From assembly GCA_002358905.1 (NCBI GenBank), contig DEPT01000010.1, positions 38,846 through 102,845 of the forward strand: DNA of 64,000 nucleotides, given 5' to 3'. Below the pieces are notes generated by a model, which saw only the letters and a list, made by a program, of their open reading frames with translations, ran no database searches and was not told the DNA's origin. Source of the stretch: Akkermansiaceae bacterium UBA3385. GTDB taxonomy: Bacteria; Verrucomicrobiota; Verrucomicrobiia; Verrucomicrobiales; Akkermansiaceae. The first letter of the stretch is position 1; each line of letters begins with the position of its first letter. This document shows, in pieces, positions 8,350 through 18,299 of this stretch. The position numbers and the translations under genes were made by a program.

Positions 8350-9510
8350 ATGAAGAAACGCGTGGTTATTCTCGGCTCTACCGGCAGCATAGGTACAAGT
8401 GCGCTGAAAGTAGCACAGGACATACCGGAGCGTATGGAGGTTGTCGCCCTCGCTGCTCATAGCAACGTGCAGAAATTAGCCGAACAGGCACGGGAGTTCG
8501 GGGTGCGCCATGTTTGCATTTACGATAGCTCTAAGGTGACAGAATTGGTGCGCCTGCTACCTGCCGATGTGAAAGTTTACACCGGGCTGGATGGTCTTTG
8601 TGAACTGGCCACGCTGGAAGAAGCAGACATGGTGTTGGTTTCCATTATAGGAACAGATGGGCTCAAACCAACGCTGGAAGCAATAGAAGCAGGAAAAGAT
8701 TTAGCCATAGCATCCAAGGAGATTCTGGTGATGGCGGGCGAGGTGGTCATGAACCGGGCAAAGGCCAAGGGTATCAATGTGCTTCCTGTGGATAGTGAAC
8801 ATAATGCCATATACCAGTGCCTGCAAGGGAACCATGGTGGTGCAGGGCAGGTCAGCCGGCTGATTCTGACGGCTAGTGGCGGTCCCTTCCGCAATACGCC
8901 ACGTGAACAGCTGGCGTCTGTAACGCTTGAACAGGCACTCAAACACCCCACCTGGCAGATGGGACGCAAGATTACCATTGATAGTGCTACCATGTTCAAC
9001 AAGGGGCTGGAAATGATAGAGGCCCGCTGGCTCTTTGATATTCCGATGGAAAAGGTGGATGTCATTGTACACCCGCAGAGTATTGTGCATTCGCTAGTTG
9101 AGTTTGTGGATGGCTCAATCCTTGCTCAGTTAAGCAGCAGTGATATGTGCTTTCCCATCCAGTATGCGGTGACATGGCCGGATCGTCTGCAGAACTCTCT
9201 GCCACACTTAAATCTTGCTCAGATAGCCAGCCTGAAATTCGAGGCACCGCGTTGGGATGATTTTCCTGCGCTTACCTTGGCACGCACCGCCGGGCTTACC
9301 GGGGGCACAATGCCCGCTATGTACAACGCAGCCAATGAGGTGGCCGTGCAGGCTTTCGTAGATGGCAAACTTTCATTCCCCGGCATCTGGGAAACGGTGG
9401 AGAAGGTGCTTTCTAACGCTCGCCCCCGTGATTATAAGGGACAGTTGCCCATCATTCTGGAAGACGACGCCTGGGCTCGTGAAGAAGCACTCCGAGTGCT
9501 GGGCTTGTAA
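8350..9510 (+). CDS. dxr: 1-deoxy-D-xylulose 5-phosphate reductoisomerase
   Basis: 386 residues. It converts DXP to MEP with NADPH, the first committed step of the non-mevalonate isoprenoid pathway in the cytosol. The NADPH loop GSTGSIGTSALKVA opens the protein. Metal and substrate residues are visible in LPVDSEHNAIYQCLQG, in GRKITIDSATMFNKGLEMIE and in the VIVHPQSIVHSLVEF segment, followed by the C-terminal helical domain (NAANEVAVQAF). ATG 8350 is chosen over an in-frame GTG at 8341 because the latter would overlap the predicted transcription start. It is convergent with the GT4 gene with no spacing: the two stop codons abut at 9510/9511. Confidence 0.97.
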   Translation: MKKRVVILGSTGSIGTSALKVAQDIPERMEVVALAAHSNVQKLAEQAREFGVRHVCIYDSSKVTELVRLLPADVKVYTGLDGLCELATLEEADMVLVSIIGTDGLKPTLEAIEAGKDLAIASKEILVMAGEVVMNRAKAKGINVLPVDSEHNAIYQCLQGNHGGAGQVSRLILTASGGPFRNTPREQLASVTLEQALKHPTWQMGRKITIDSATMFNKGLEMIEARWLFDIPMEKVDVIVHPQSIVHSLVEFVDGSILAQLSSSDMCFPIQYAVTWPDRLQNSLPHLNLAQIASLKFEAPRWDDFPALTLARTAGLTGGTMPAMYNAANEVAVQAFVDGKLSFPGIWETVEKVLSNARPRDYKGQLPIILEDDAWAREEALRVLGL

Positions 9511-10629
9511 TTAATCCAGAATTTCGCGATAAATACCCAGCAGGTTATTTATCATCGTGTCGGCAGAGAGTTTCTGCCGACACTCTTCTTGGCTATGCCG
9601 CCCCATGGAGAGAGCCGTTTCTGCAGATTCTGTCATTCGGAGGACGGCTTCCTTCATTGCAGTGGTATCATACGGCTCTACAACAAATCCGGATTTACCG
9701 TCCTCCACATGTTGCTTGCTGCCACATGGAGAGGTGAGCATGACCGGCACCCCCATCACACGTGCCTCTTTTGCGATGGTGGGGCCCGTATCCGCAAGAC
9801 TGGGATGAACCAGAGCCCAGGTCTGCGACAACTGATGAACCATAGCATCACGGTTCAACCGACCAAGCGGCCGGATGTTGGACGGTAGATTTGGGAATTC
9901 ATCCGGCATAACCCCGGCCAGCTGTAATTGCACATGAGCCAATACCGGGTCGGAAAAAGCCTTAATGAGGGTGGGTAAATTCTTTACTGGAACATTTGTA
10001 CCTGCGTAAAGGCATGTTGGCGTATCTGTAAGCTGACGAGATATGGAGAAGAAACGCTCTTCTACTGCATATTCCAAATGATGGAAGACTGGTTTTGCAG
10101 ACAATTCGCGCACTTGATGTTCTGCCCACGGTGACTCTGTTGTAATATGTTCGAATTTGCGAATTGTGTATGGTTCATAGAGAGCCTGATGCCGTTCAAA
10201 TCTTGCCAAGCGGGCACGTTTTGCATAGGCTGTCAACAATCCTTGGATGGAAAGTAATTTTTTTCCTGTATAATGTGAGGCTGCTAGAGAGTGGGAATCC
10301 TCTGTTCCCCAGGAGTGCACTAAATCCGGAGAAATATGTCGGAGTACATTTAATATGTGGTATGTATCATAGATATAGCCGGAATAGAGCCCAATGGTTA
10401 ATTTTGTCTTTGGAATGAGGTGAAATGTTTGATTTTCCGTTTCTACCACCGTTTTGGTTTTAATTTCCTTATTTGGTATAACCCAGTGAATATGAAACTC
10501 ATTTTGCCGATCCATCAATTTCCTTAGAGCGGATAACCAAACGCAATAATGCCAGGCATCGTTTGGCGTAGATGGATGAGGGGATGCCTCCCACAAAGGT
10601 AAATTCGCAACAATTGCAATTTTTTTCAT
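9511..10629 (-). CDS. Glycosyltransferase, GT4 family
   Basis: 372 residues with a GT-B fold. The N-terminal Rossmann half (MKKIAIVANLPLWEASPHP) binds the acceptor. The C-terminal half carries CLYAGTNVPVKNLPTLIKAF and the donor-binding stretch LVHPSLADTGPTIAKEARVMGVPVML, the equivalent of the EX7E region (here D-T-G-P-T-I-A-K-E). It should transfer a sugar from an activated nucleotide donor at the cytoplasmic face, building a surface polysaccharide or LPS. It lies 12 nt downstream of the hexapeptide acetyltransferase and belongs with the GT2 gene as a small polysaccharide cluster. Donor and acceptor cannot be predicted. Its weak GC and abundance of TTT/AAA codons suggest an accessory origin. 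Confidence 0.85.
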   Translation of the reverse strand: MKKIAIVANLPLWEASPHPSTPNDAWHYCVWLSALRKLMDRQNEFHIHWVIPNKEIKTKTVVETENQTFHLIPKTKLTIGLYSGYIYDTYHILNVLRHISPDLVHSWGTEDSHSLAASHYTGKKLLSIQGLLTAYAKRARLARFERHQALYEPYTIRKFEHITTESPWAEHQVRELSAKPVFHHLEYAVEERFFSISRQLTDTPTCLYAGTNVPVKNLPTLIKAFSDPVLAHVQLQLAGVMPDEFPNLPSNIRPLGRLNRDAMVHQLSQTWALVHPSLADTGPTIAKEARVMGVPVMLTSPCGSKQHVEDGKSGFVVEPYDTTAMKEAVLRMTESAETALSMGRHSQEECRQKLSADTMINNLLGIYREILD

Positions 10630-10641
10630 CTTTGTCAGGAA

Positions 10642-11277
10642 TTATTTGCAGTTTGAGGCTTGTTTGATAAAACGGAAAGGGTTACCCACTACCACGGAAT
10701 TAGATGGTATATCCTTGTTAATAAGTGACCCTGCGCCTATAATGACATTATCTCCTATGGTGATATTTCCGAATATAATAACCCCCGCACCAATGTCTAC
10801 ATTATTTCCGATAACAGGCTTTTCTCCTTTCGCATAGCTTGACCCTTTATTGCCGATTGTAGTATTGTGACGAATAGTGACGTGGTTCCCTACGCTATTT
10901 GCATTAATAATTGTGGAGAAAGGGTGGTGTAGATGCAGGATTCCAGCGTGGCCTACATCAAGAATAAAATGGTAGTGGTTTTTTTTCAAGAAGCTGCATA
11001 ACCAAGCTCTTGTTGTCCGGATGCGCCCATAAAAGCATGCCAGGAAATGGGGATTATAGTGCAACGCCCAAATGAACCTTAACAACGTTCGAAGACGACT
11101 CTCACGCAAGCGTACGAATACCTTATAATCATCGGCTTGAATATTTGCTTCCTGCATTATGATAGAGAAGTCTCTATGCGTAAATGCGAAAAGCATATGT
11201 AATGAATATCTTATTATATGAAGAGGAAAAAATAAAAGAAACACTACTTTTGAGAATGGACTATTGATAGGAACCAT
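10642..11277 (-). CDS. Hexapeptide-repeat (LbH) acetyltransferase, serine acetyltransferase-like
   Basis: 211 residues from ATG 11277; an upstream start at 11334 would overlap the GT2 gene. The N-terminal half is basic with a hydrophobic segment (VVFLLFFPLHIIRYSLHMLF) that may bind the membrane. The C-terminal half is a left-handed beta-helix: NSVGNHVTIRHNTTIGNKG, PVIGNNVDIGAGVIIFGN, ITIGDNVIIGAGSLINKDI, ending SVVVGNPFRFIK. The last 100 residues resemble CysE-type serine acetyltransferases, but the genomic setting between two glycosyltransferases points to O-acetylation of a glycan rather than cysteine synthesis. Acetyl-CoA is the expected donor. Confidence 0.8.
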   Translation of the reverse strand: MVPINSPFSKVVFLLFFPLHIIRYSLHMLFAFTHRDFSIIMQEANIQADDYKVFVRLRESRLRTLLRFIWALHYNPHFLACFYGRIRTTRAWLCSFLKKNHYHFILDVGHAGILHLHHPFSTIINANSVGNHVTIRHNTTIGNKGSSYAKGEKPVIGNNVDIGAGVIIFGNITIGDNVIIGAGSLINKDIPSNSVVVGNPFRFIKQASNCK

Positions 11278-11290
11278 GGCAGAAGAACTT

Positions 11291-12310
11291 TTATTTTGAT
11301 TTAAACCTGCGATAAATGGAAACACATGCTGCAAACAAGGGAAGAGGCAGGCATCTAAGTAATGAAAACAATCCTGAGTATCCTAAAGCTCGACGAATGC
11401 GAAGCCGATTGAATACCCCTTTTTCCCAATAGGTTGATAAGAGTGTACGCTGCCTGATTTCTTTATTTAATTCATTCAGAATATGAGAAGGAGCAGGGCG
11501 GTTTCTTTCGCATGAATATTTTACAATCTCATCCCTTAACTGAATAATGGGTTGCAGTGTGATATTGTGGTATTTGCTATTGAATCTTTCAAGTGTAATA
11601 ATATCTGAATACGAACGGGCTCTTGCAACGCCTCCGCTGCTCATATTGTCATGCTCTGCACGAGCATAAACCAAAGGAGCTTCAATGATTATAGCATCAC
11701 CTAGAGTTCTGGATCTGTAATAACACGTCAAATCATCCACATAGTATGCCGTAGGATGAAGTTGTGGATACTCTCTATACGTGCGGACATTCCACGCCTT
11801 GTACGAATATTCCCTGCAATTAAAAAAAGTATTCTCAGAGGTGAGGTGAATTATTTGAACCGGTTCTATTGCTTTTTTACGAGACGATTCTATAATGAAA
11901 TCTTCCTTTGCTTCCGTGAAATATCGAACCTTGGTTACAACAAAGGCCGCATCAGGTTTTTGCGCTATGGCTTTTCCGATAAGGGTGCAACGGTCAACGG
12001 CAGAATAATCATCATCATCAGCGCGCACAATCCAATCCGATTCAACAAACTGTACAGCATGATTGGTATTACCGGCGAGATGAAGATTCTTCGGAGTCTG
12101 TGTAACAACTACACGGCGATTTCCCTTATAGGCCGCAACACATTCCTTTATAATTTCAAAAGTTCGATCGGTAGAGCAATCGTCCGAAAAGATGTATTCG
12201 AGTTCTCCCTCGTAGTCCTGAGCAAAGGCGCTTTCTATGGCACCACGAATGTACTTCTCACGGTTGTGAGAAAGCAATACATAAGACAACTTGGGAAGGG
12301 GAGTACTCAT
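11291..12310 (-). CDS. Glycosyltransferase, GT2 family (GT-A fold)
   Basis: 339 residues. The N terminus LSYVLLSHNREKYIRGAIES, the EYIFSDDCSTDRTFEII segment and the WIVRADDDDYSA DXD motif (about residue 95) place it in GT2. It should be an inverting transferase using a nucleotide sugar. The C-terminal 100 residues are basic and contain a hydrophobic end (LLRCLPLPLFAACVSIY), suggesting membrane association. It is followed by the acetyltransferase and the GT4 gene, so the three probably decorate one surface glycan. Its ATG comes directly after the T-run of the argG terminator, so its expression may depend on read-through from argG. Confidence 0.88.
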   Translation of the reverse strand: MSTPLPKLSYVLLSHNREKYIRGAIESAFAQDYEGELEYIFSDDCSTDRTFEIIKECVAAYKGNRRVVVTQTPKNLHLAGNTNHAVQFVESDWIVRADDDDYSAVDRCTLIGKAIAQKPDAAFVVTKVRYFTEAKEDFIIESSRKKAIEPVQIIHLTSENTFFNCREYSYKAWNVRTYREYPQLHPTAYYVDDLTCYYRSRTLGDAIIIEAPLVYARAEHDNMSSGGVARARSYSDIITLERFNSKYHNITLQPIIQLRDEIVKYSCERNRPAPSHILNELNKEIRQRTLLSTYWEKGVFNRLRIRRALGYSGLFSLLRCLPLPLFAACVSIYRRFKSK

Positions 12311-12348
12311 AAAAACAAGAAAGAGCCGCCCCGTTGGCGAGGCGGCTC
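12311..12348 (-). terminator. Terminator or attenuator between argG and the GT2 gene
   Basis: The stem GAGCCGCC (12323-12330) pairs with GGCGGCTC (12341-12348). On the minus strand it is followed by TTTCTTGTTTTT and then immediately by the GT2 ATG. Confidence 0.8.
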
Positions 12349-12362
12349 CTTGAGTGTAAGGG

Positions 12363-13649
12363 TTACTTATTGTTCACTCGTGCGAACTGCTTGAGACGCA
12401 GCCCATTGAGGTGAATGAAGCCGCTGGCGTCATCCTGGTTGTAGTCTTCCTCGGTGTAGTCTGCTTCCATGGTGGCCATGGCGTAGCTGTACAGGCTGTT
12501 CGGGCTGCGGCGGCCGGCATACATTACGTTGCCCTTGTAGAGCTTGAGACGCACCTCGCCATTCACCGTTTCCTGAGTCTTGGACACGAGCGCCTGGATA
12601 GCTTCGCGCTCAGGGGCGAACCAGAAGCCATTGTACACCATGGCAGCATAATCCGGAATCAGGGAATCGCGCACCTTCTGAGCTTCGCGATCCATGGTAA
12701 TGGTTTCGATATCGCGATGAGCAGCCAGAAGAATGGTGCCACCGGGAGTCTCATAGATACCACGGCTCTTCATGCCAACGAAACGGTTTTCAATGATGTC
12801 AACACGGCCGATACCGTGCTTACCACCCAGGTAGTTGAGCACAAGCATCACGCCCAGCGGGTCGAGCAAGGTGTAACCATCCTTCTCGCCCTGAGCGGTG
12901 GTCCCGACCTCGGCCATAATCTCAGCAAGCCCCTCTGTCTGCAGACCAATGATGTTGCCCTTTTCGAAGAGGCACTGCAGGTACTGAGGTGCATCGGGAG
13001 CATCCTCCGGAGCAGTGGAAAGTACATACATTCCACGGTCTTCCTCCTTGGTTGCATCATACCAGGTGTCTTCCAGAATACCAGCCTCAAAAGAAATGTG
13101 CAACAGGTTGCGGTCCATGGAGTAGGGCTTCTTCATGCTCTGCCGAATCGGAATACCGTGTTCCTCTGCATACTTGATCATCTCCGCACGGCCAGGGAAC
13201 TGGTCGCGCCATTCCTTCATACGCCAGGGGGCAATCACCTTGAGCTGGGGAGCAAGAGCATTGATGGAAAGTTCGAAGCGAACCTGGTCATTGCCCTTGC
13301 CGGTAGCGCCGTGGGCGATAGCATCAGCACCTTCCGCAATAGCGACATCCACCATAGCCTTGGAGATGCAGGGGCGGGCAATGGAAGTGCCCAGCAGATA
13401 ACGGCCTTCGTACACGGCGTTTGCCTGGAACATGGGGAAAATGTAATTGGCGGCGAAATCCGCCTTCAGGTCGCCGATGATGCACTTGGAAGCACCTGTG
13501 GCGAGAGCCTTTTCGATAACACCATCGAGCTCTTCTGCCTGACCTACGTCTGCACAATAGGCAATAATTTCAGCATTATACTTCTCCTTGAGCCACACCA
13601 GAAGTACGGATGTGTCAAGACCACCGGAATATGCAAGAACGATTTTCAT
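12363..13649 (-). CDS. argG: Argininosuccinate synthase
   Basis: 428 residues from the ATG at 13649, which gives the canonical N terminus [20 protein letters not shown]. It ligates citrulline and aspartate with ATP, the penultimate step of arginine synthesis, in the cytosol. The PP-loop SGGLDTS and the segments [30 protein letters not shown] and [20 protein letters not shown] are all present, so the active site looks complete. Codons upstream of 13649 are open but lack family similarity. A promoter is visible upstream and a terminator downstream. Confidence 0.97.
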   Translation of the reverse strand: MKIVLAYSGGLDTSVLLVWLKEKYNAEIIAYCADVGQAEELDGVIEKALATGASKCIIGDLKADFAANYIFPMFQANAVYEGRYLLGTSIARPCISKAMVDVAIAEGADAIAHGATGKGNDQVRFELSINALAPQLKVIAPWRMKEWRDQFPGRAEMIKYAEEHGIPIRQSMKKPYSMDRNLLHISFEAGILEDTWYDATKEEDRGMYVLSTAPEDAPDAPQYLQCLFEKGNIIGLQTEGLAEIMAEVGTTAQGEKDGYTLLDPLGVMLVLNYLGGKHGIGRVDIIENRFVGMKSRGIYETPGGTILLAAHRDIETITMDREAQKVRDSLIPDYAAMVYNGFWFAPEREAIQALVSKTQETVNGEVRLKLYKGNVMYAGRRSPNSLYSYAMATMEADYTEEDYNQDDASGFIHLNGLRLKQFARVNNK

Positions 13650-13692
13650 TTTCTTATCACAGAGCGCAGTGGTTACATCTGCGCACGGCAAG

Positions 13693-13721
13693 ATTATACA
13701 CCTGAACGCAATGGGATAAAA
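13693..13721 (-). promoter_or_regulatory. argG promoter
   Basis: Minus strand TTTTAT (13716-13721), 17 bp, consensus TATAAT (13693-13698). The predicted leader is about 38 nt. It lies in the 104-bp gap after the ABC transporter gene, so argG is a separate unit. Confidence 0.6.
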
Positions 13722-13753
13722 GTAAAATGTGTTATTGTGACGCAGAATATCGC

Positions 13754-16700
13754 TTATTTTCCACGGGCAATGCGACGCAAGCCCCATCCTGCCATCAAAA
13801 TGGGCACCAGCCCCATGATGAAGAGGTACACTGCATTGCGGCCAATCGTCGAAATGGAGTTTTCATCAGTTTCATGGTCCTGAGTCGAGAATGTACGAGC
13901 CTGGCGGGGAGAGAGGAAAAAGCCCCGGCATTCGTTTGAGCGCCCGTCCTTTCGCGCCGTTTTCACACCCTCTGTCATTGACGTGAGCTTGCGATTAGAG
14001 AAATAAAACTCCGCAGGTTTGTCGTGCTCCGTTGGTACTCTTTCATCCTGTGCTATCAATACTTCCTCGAGGAAAGCCTCGTCCCGCTTGGCCACAGCCT
14101 TACTGACACGGCGTAAAATTTCCTTCGCATCATATACATCCCCAGCAACGCCATTAAATGCTAATGCTGCACGCTGCACAAAGCGTAACTCCTCGATGGA
14201 GCCGCTCTCCTTCAGCTGTTCACGCAAACGATTTACCTTTCCTGTCTGACGCTCCCACAGATTATCGGTTGTCTGCACAACAAACATCATTTCAAAAGCA
14301 TAGCGCAATGGACAAAACTCTGCAATGAGAGGAACCGGTTTACTGGTGATATTATGCGTTTCTTCATCCTGATACGCGACACGATGGCGCAGGTTTGAAA
14401 GTCTTCTTTCAATCGATTCAGGGATGATTCCATCTGCTATACGCGGGCTGAACTCGTTCATTTCCTCAAACCGGACCAAGGCACCGGCCAGGAGTATTTG
14501 CGGAACCAGCAACAGGGGGACGATATTCAGCGCTACTCTGTCCGTTCGGACAAAAGCGGACACCATGAGAGACAGAGCAATACCCACAAAGGCTGTCAGC
14601 AACATAACGGCAAAATGTTGCCAGAACATGTAATGAATGCCCAGAATAGCGTTACCCACAATAAGATATAAAGCGCATTGGAGACCAGCTATGGCAGTGA
14701 GGACAAGTACCTTGGCTGTCAGATAACCGGATGTGAAAAGCTTGTAATTACTTTCACGGCGGAGCAGGGGTCTGTCCCTAAGTATTTCACATGCGGAATC
14801 GGTAAGACCAAAGAACATTGCAAGAACGAGAGACAAGAAGAGATACTCTGTGATATGCAATGATTTGTAGAAGGTGTATGTCTCTTCCCCCGATACACGC
14901 AAGGTGCCGGCAATCAGCGCGGCAAGAACGGGGCCTTCCAGCAACATGGCATATAATCCCAGACGGCTGCGAGCGCGTGCCAGAAGGGTGCGTGTCATCC
15001 AGAGCATGAACAAACGCCATAGTTGCAAGGGCGACCGGGGCGTTGCCTGGGGGATAGCCAGCTGGGGCTCTTCCGATTCTTCTGTCTGAACTTCCTTATT
15101 GTGCTTAGAATAGGAATACTTCTCAAAGCGCTCCTGCCAGAGATTGGAGTTTTCCCGGTATCTACTGCCAACACGTCGGAACGGTGCATCCAGAACTTCA
15201 AAAACATAGTCGGCACCACCGGCTGCAATAGCTTCGCGAGGTATTCGAAGCCGTAATTCCCGCGCAGCATTTTTGAAATAATCGACCATTTCCTGAGGGG
15301 TACCCCAGAAAGCCATCTGCCCGTGAGTATCCAGCACCATCACCTTCTTGAATCGATTCAAAAGGACTTGTGCTGGCCGGTGCAAGGTGCAGAGGAGTAT
15401 CCTCCCCTCTGCCATATTTTCCAATGTCTCAATAACTCGTTCTGAATCGGCAGAAGACAGACCGCTGATGGGTTCATCGATTAAATATACCTCTGATGTA
15501 CCCGTTAAATCAAGGCCAAGATTAAGTCTTGTTCGTTCACCGTCAGATATCGTTCGCTCACCAGCGCGACCTACTGAACGGTCTGTCAGATGACCGATGC
15601 CGACAAAATTCAGCACGGTTGCCACCCTGCGCATGCGGTCAGTGTGACCTAAACGCGGACGTCTTGCTACGGAAGCCTGGTAAACATGCTCGTGCACCGT
15701 CATGGCTTCATCCAGGATATCTTCACGCGGTATATAAGCAATGTACCGGCGTAGATTCTCAGACTGAGGGGTCAGTCGTTCATTATTATAGAAGACACTA
15801 CCGAACGAAGGTTCCAAATGTCCGGCCAGCATAGCCAGCAAAGTGCTTTTACCAGAGCCACTGGGGCCCAGAATACAGGCCATCTCTCCGCGGCGCAGCG
15901 TGAAATCTATATTGTCAACAACACGTCCGGCTCGCACGAAATCCCGTGTAAGGCCACGCACCTTCAGTGTTGAGATGATATTCGACTCCTCTTCGAGCAT
16001 TCCTGCAGAAAACCTGCAGCGTAGAAATTGCACAGGACTGAGCGCTATCAAATCACCATCCTGTAAAGCAACATCTCCCCGGATGGGTTCATTTCTCACT
16101 GTTACATAGTTGGCATTGCCCTCAAGAACCTTGAGCGTACCAGTATTAGAGGCCCTGGAATAACTTACCTCAAGCACCACACCTGGCGCCAGCCCAGGTG
16201 TAAGCTTCAACACATCGGGGCGTATGATGAATGGCAGGTTAGACACCAGAACCTTGCGATTTCCCGGATCCAGCTGGAAATTGTTTCCCTGCGTTTCTGA
16301 ATCTGATAAATCTGCAAAGGTGAAGGGGCCTTTTCCCTGAACATGAAAAGGCGCGAAATATGAACTGGTCACTACTTCTCCCATACGGAGGAGCCTGGAT
16401 TCCAGCATGAAATCTGCATCCGGTTTCAGCACCTCCAATTCAACCTGCAAACCAAAGCTGACCTTGGCAATACTATTTCTGGAGCGCTGTCGACGCATTG
16501 AGAGAGACTCTCCATCAACAGACAGGTAGTTGACCAGTTTTACACCAGTTGAACAAAACTGCAATAGCGAAACAATGGTCCTGTAATTGAAATAGCAAGA
16601 GTCCAGCTCAACTGTTTGCCTGGTGGATAATGGGAGTACTCCGCCTTTGCCTAAAGTCTGACCTCGCACAGAAATCGGTGTATCCGAGTCATTGACAATA

Positions 16701-17332
16701 AGAAGAAAATTCACGCAACGTATTGCGCGAAACATTACATTTGTCTCCGAATCCGGGAGAAGCACTGTGTTTTTACCAGGAGTTGAACTGAATGAAATAA
16801 TTTCAATAGGCTGAGGAGCCGTTGCTTCAGGATTCCTCATCAATTCTTCCAGAATACTGGCCACCCCGGGCAAATTCAGGCCATATGTAACCTCTTCAAA
16901 CAAGGTCGGAGTGGTCAAATCTCCACCAATACGAAGCAACAAAGCATATACCTCCAGAGCCAGGGATATACGTTCTTCTTCTGTACGACCGGCCGCAGCC
17001 AGCGCCAGTGTCGCGGGCAGGGGATATGTAGCCTCATAAGCAGTCTGAAAACGCTCTGCCAGCCAGATATGCTCCACATTCGGAAAATCATGGCGAAGGA
17101 TATCCATGGCTGTATCCAGTTTATCCACACCGATGTCCACCACCTGGCACATGATGGAGGCAAACAAGTCAGCAATCGTGCCAGCATGCGCACGACGGCT
17201 TTCATCTTTTGCCGCAATGCGTTGAGGTGCCGTATTCAGACGTGCTGCAAGGGCACTTTTTCCCCGCAGAATTCGGCGTCGCCCGGAGTGGATAAGATAA
17301 GTACAATACTTACTGATGCGAGAGAGACTCAT
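13754..17332 (-). CDS. ABCG-like ABC transporter with N-terminal TerB-like and FHA-like regions
   Basis: 1192 residues. Residues 1-150 are helical and resemble TerB/tellurite-type domains (weak call). About 250-470 are beta-rich and end in an FHA-like stretch ([21 protein letters not shown]). The ATPase (about 460-690) has Walker [10 protein letters not shown] (487-496), the signature [12 protein letters not shown] (about 592, in place of LSGGQ) and Walker B VYLIDEP, followed by an H-loop in LLCTLHRP. From about 770 the ABC-2 type membrane domain shows about six helices, with a large charged loop before the last helix at the C terminus. The ABCG arrangement (ATPase before membrane part) suits export or lipid handling; the substrate is unknown. 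It is last in a long co-directional run, coupled to ykgJ by an ATGA overlap. Confidence 0.85.
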   Translation of the reverse strand: MSLSRISKYCTYLIHSGRRRILRGKSALAARLNTAPQRIAAKDESRRAHAGTIADLFASIMCQVVDIGVDKLDTAMDILRHDFPNVEHIWLAERFQTAYEATYPLPATLALAAAGRTEEERISLALEVYALLLRIGGDLTTPTLFEEVTYGLNLPGVASILEELMRNPEATAPQPIEIISFSSTPGKNTVLLPDSETNVMFRAIRCVNFLLIVNDSDTPISVRGQTLGKGGVLPLSTRQTVELDSCYFNYRTIVSLLQFCSTGVKLVNYLSVDGESLSMRRQRSRNSIAKVSFGLQVELEVLKPDADFMLESRLLRMGEVVTSSYFAPFHVQGKGPFTFADLSDSETQGNNFQLDPGNRKVLVSNLPFIIRPDVLKLTPGLAPGVVLEVSYSRASNTGTLKVLEGNANYVTVRNEPIRGDVALQDGDLIALSPVQFLRCRFSAGMLEEESNIISTLKVRGLTRDFVRAGRVVDNIDFTLRRGEMACILGPSGSGKSTLLAMLAGHLEPSFGSVFYNNERLTPQSENLRRYIAYIPREDILDEAMTVHEHVYQASVARRPRLGHTDRMRRVATVLNFVGIGHLTDRSVGRAGERTISDGERTRLNLGLDLTGTSEVYLIDEPISGLSSADSERVIETLENMAEGRILLCTLHRPAQVLLNRFKKVMVLDTHGQMAFWGTPQEMVDYFKNAARELRLRIPREAIAAGGADYVFEVLDAPFRRVGSRYRENSNLWQERFEKYSYSKHNKEVQTEESEEPQLAIPQATPRSPLQLWRLFMLWMTRTLLARARSRLGLYAMLLEGPVLAALIAGTLRVSGEETYTFYKSLHITEYLFLSLVLAMFFGLTDSACEILRDRPLLRRESNYKLFTSGYLTAKVLVLTAIAGLQCALYLIVGNAILGIHYMFWQHFAVMLLTAFVGIALSLMVSAFVRTDRVALNIVPLLLVPQILLAGALVRFEEMNEFSPRIADGIIPESIERRLSNLRHRVAYQDEETHNITSKPVPLIAEFCPLRYAFEMMFVVQTTDNLWERQTGKVNRLREQLKESGSIEELRFVQRAALAFNGVAGDVYDAKEILRRVSKAVAKRDEAFLEEVLIAQDERVPTEHDKPAEFYFSNRKLTSMTEGVKTARKDGRSNECRGFFLSPRQARTFSTQDHETDENSISTIGRNAVYLFIMGLVPILMAGWGLRRIARGK

Positions 17333-17682
17333 TGCTCAAAATCCCCTTTCTTTCCATAACCGGGACAACGGAATTCCCATCCGGGAAAGTTCCATTTATA
17401 AGGGAAATCTTTACATTGCTGTGGCTTCACTGGCTGAATGCGGCAAGTATTATCCGGTTGCAGCATAATACAGGCACCATCGGGGGCATCAATAAGGGAC
17501 AAACCACGCCGATTTCTCTGCAAGTGGCATAGTTCGTTGATAAAGGTGACTTCATCCATCCCAAGATATGCGGCAATGGCTGTAATATCAGCATCAGTCA
17601 AGCAGACATTACCCTCCCAGCGGCAACATGCGCCGCAACGTTGGCAACAATGCTCAAACGGGAGCTCATTCGGAGTACTCAT
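17329..17682 (-). CDS. YkgJ-family cysteine-cluster protein
   Basis: 117 residues from ATG 17682, with a TTG 9 nt upstream as a less likely start. The protein carries the family signature CCQRCGACCRW near the N terminus and further Cys at CIMLQPDNTCRI, QQCKDFPYKW and FRCPGYG, a pattern expected to bind zinc or an iron-sulfur centre. The function of the family is unknown. It overlaps the tsaB stop by four bases (ATGA) and its own stop overlaps the ABC transporter start in the same way, so translation of the three genes is probably coupled. Confidence 0.85.
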   Translation of the reverse strand: MSTPNELPFEHCCQRCGACCRWEGNVCLTDADITAIAAYLGMDEVTFINELCHLQRNRRGLSLIDAPDGACIMLQPDNTCRIQPVKPQQCKDFPYKWNFPGWEFRCPGYGKKGDFEQ

Positions 17683-18299
17683 ATTTCCCAAGGTTTGCGA
17701 ACAGATTCGGTTATATGGGGTGGCCGTACGTAGATAGGTTCAGCAGGGCGTGCCAGCATACTCTCGCGTTCTGAATCGGAGGATGAAAGCCAGGTGGAGA
17801 CAAGCCCGATGGCTGTCGGTATCAGCGCTTCTTTCTTTAACCGGCTCAAGTTCAGATGTGAAAGTTTGCCGATGGGTTCAGTGGACAAAACAACAGCATC
17901 GAGCGCTTGCAGTTCATCGGGGCTGAGCACATTAATTTGTCCATCCGGGAACCTGACAGTCCATCCGCCACGCCGGGCATCTGCCACGATACAAGCGCCG
18001 GGTTCGGCTAATTGAGCCCAGGATTCAACAGCTACCAGTCTGGCGCCTGTAACAGTTGTGATGCCCACAGCAGCAGCTAGTGCCACACGTACCCCACCAT
18101 AACTACCAGGGCCTGAGCCAACCAGGACATAATCCAGAGAATCATTTCCCAGTGCATCCAATGCTTCGCTCAAAGCAGGAAAGAGGTGTGCATCATGATT
18201 CCTCTCAGCTTCCCATTCAGATTGGCATACAACCACATCCCCCTTCTGCAAGCAGAGGGAGGCACGCGGAACAGACGTTTCTATAGCCAGTATATTCAT
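17679..18299 (-). CDS. tsaB: tRNA threonylcarbamoyladenosine biosynthesis protein TsaB
   Basis: 206 residues from ATG 18299, giving the typical N terminus MNILAIETSVPRASLCL. TsaB is an inactive ASKHA-fold paralogue of TsaD that scaffolds the TsaBDE complex making t6A37 of ANN-decoding tRNAs. Family features include RNHDAHLFPALSEAL and the loop YVLVGSGPGSYGGVRVALAAAVG (given here in part). The start overlaps the prmA stop (ATGA) and the stop overlaps the ykgJ start (ATGA). It is essential in most bacteria, which makes its position behind a fucosidase gene notable. The tsaD and tsaE genes are not in the window. Confidence 0.92.
   Translation of the reverse strand: MNILAIETSVPRASLCLQKGDVVVCQSEWEAERNHDAHLFPALSEALDALGNDSLDYVLVGSGPGSYGGVRVALAAAVGITTVTGARLVAVESWAQLAEPGACIVADARRGGWTVRFPDGQINVLSPDELQALDAVVLSTEPIGKLSHLNLSRLKKEALIPTAIGLVSTWLSSSDSERESMLARPAEPIYVRPPHITESVRKPWEI

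Noticed and set aside
12411..13883. Long open frame on the plus strand opposite argG (490 codons).
   Set aside because: It is the antisense of a certain argG; its translation has no recognisable domain and follows the codon bias of the real gene.
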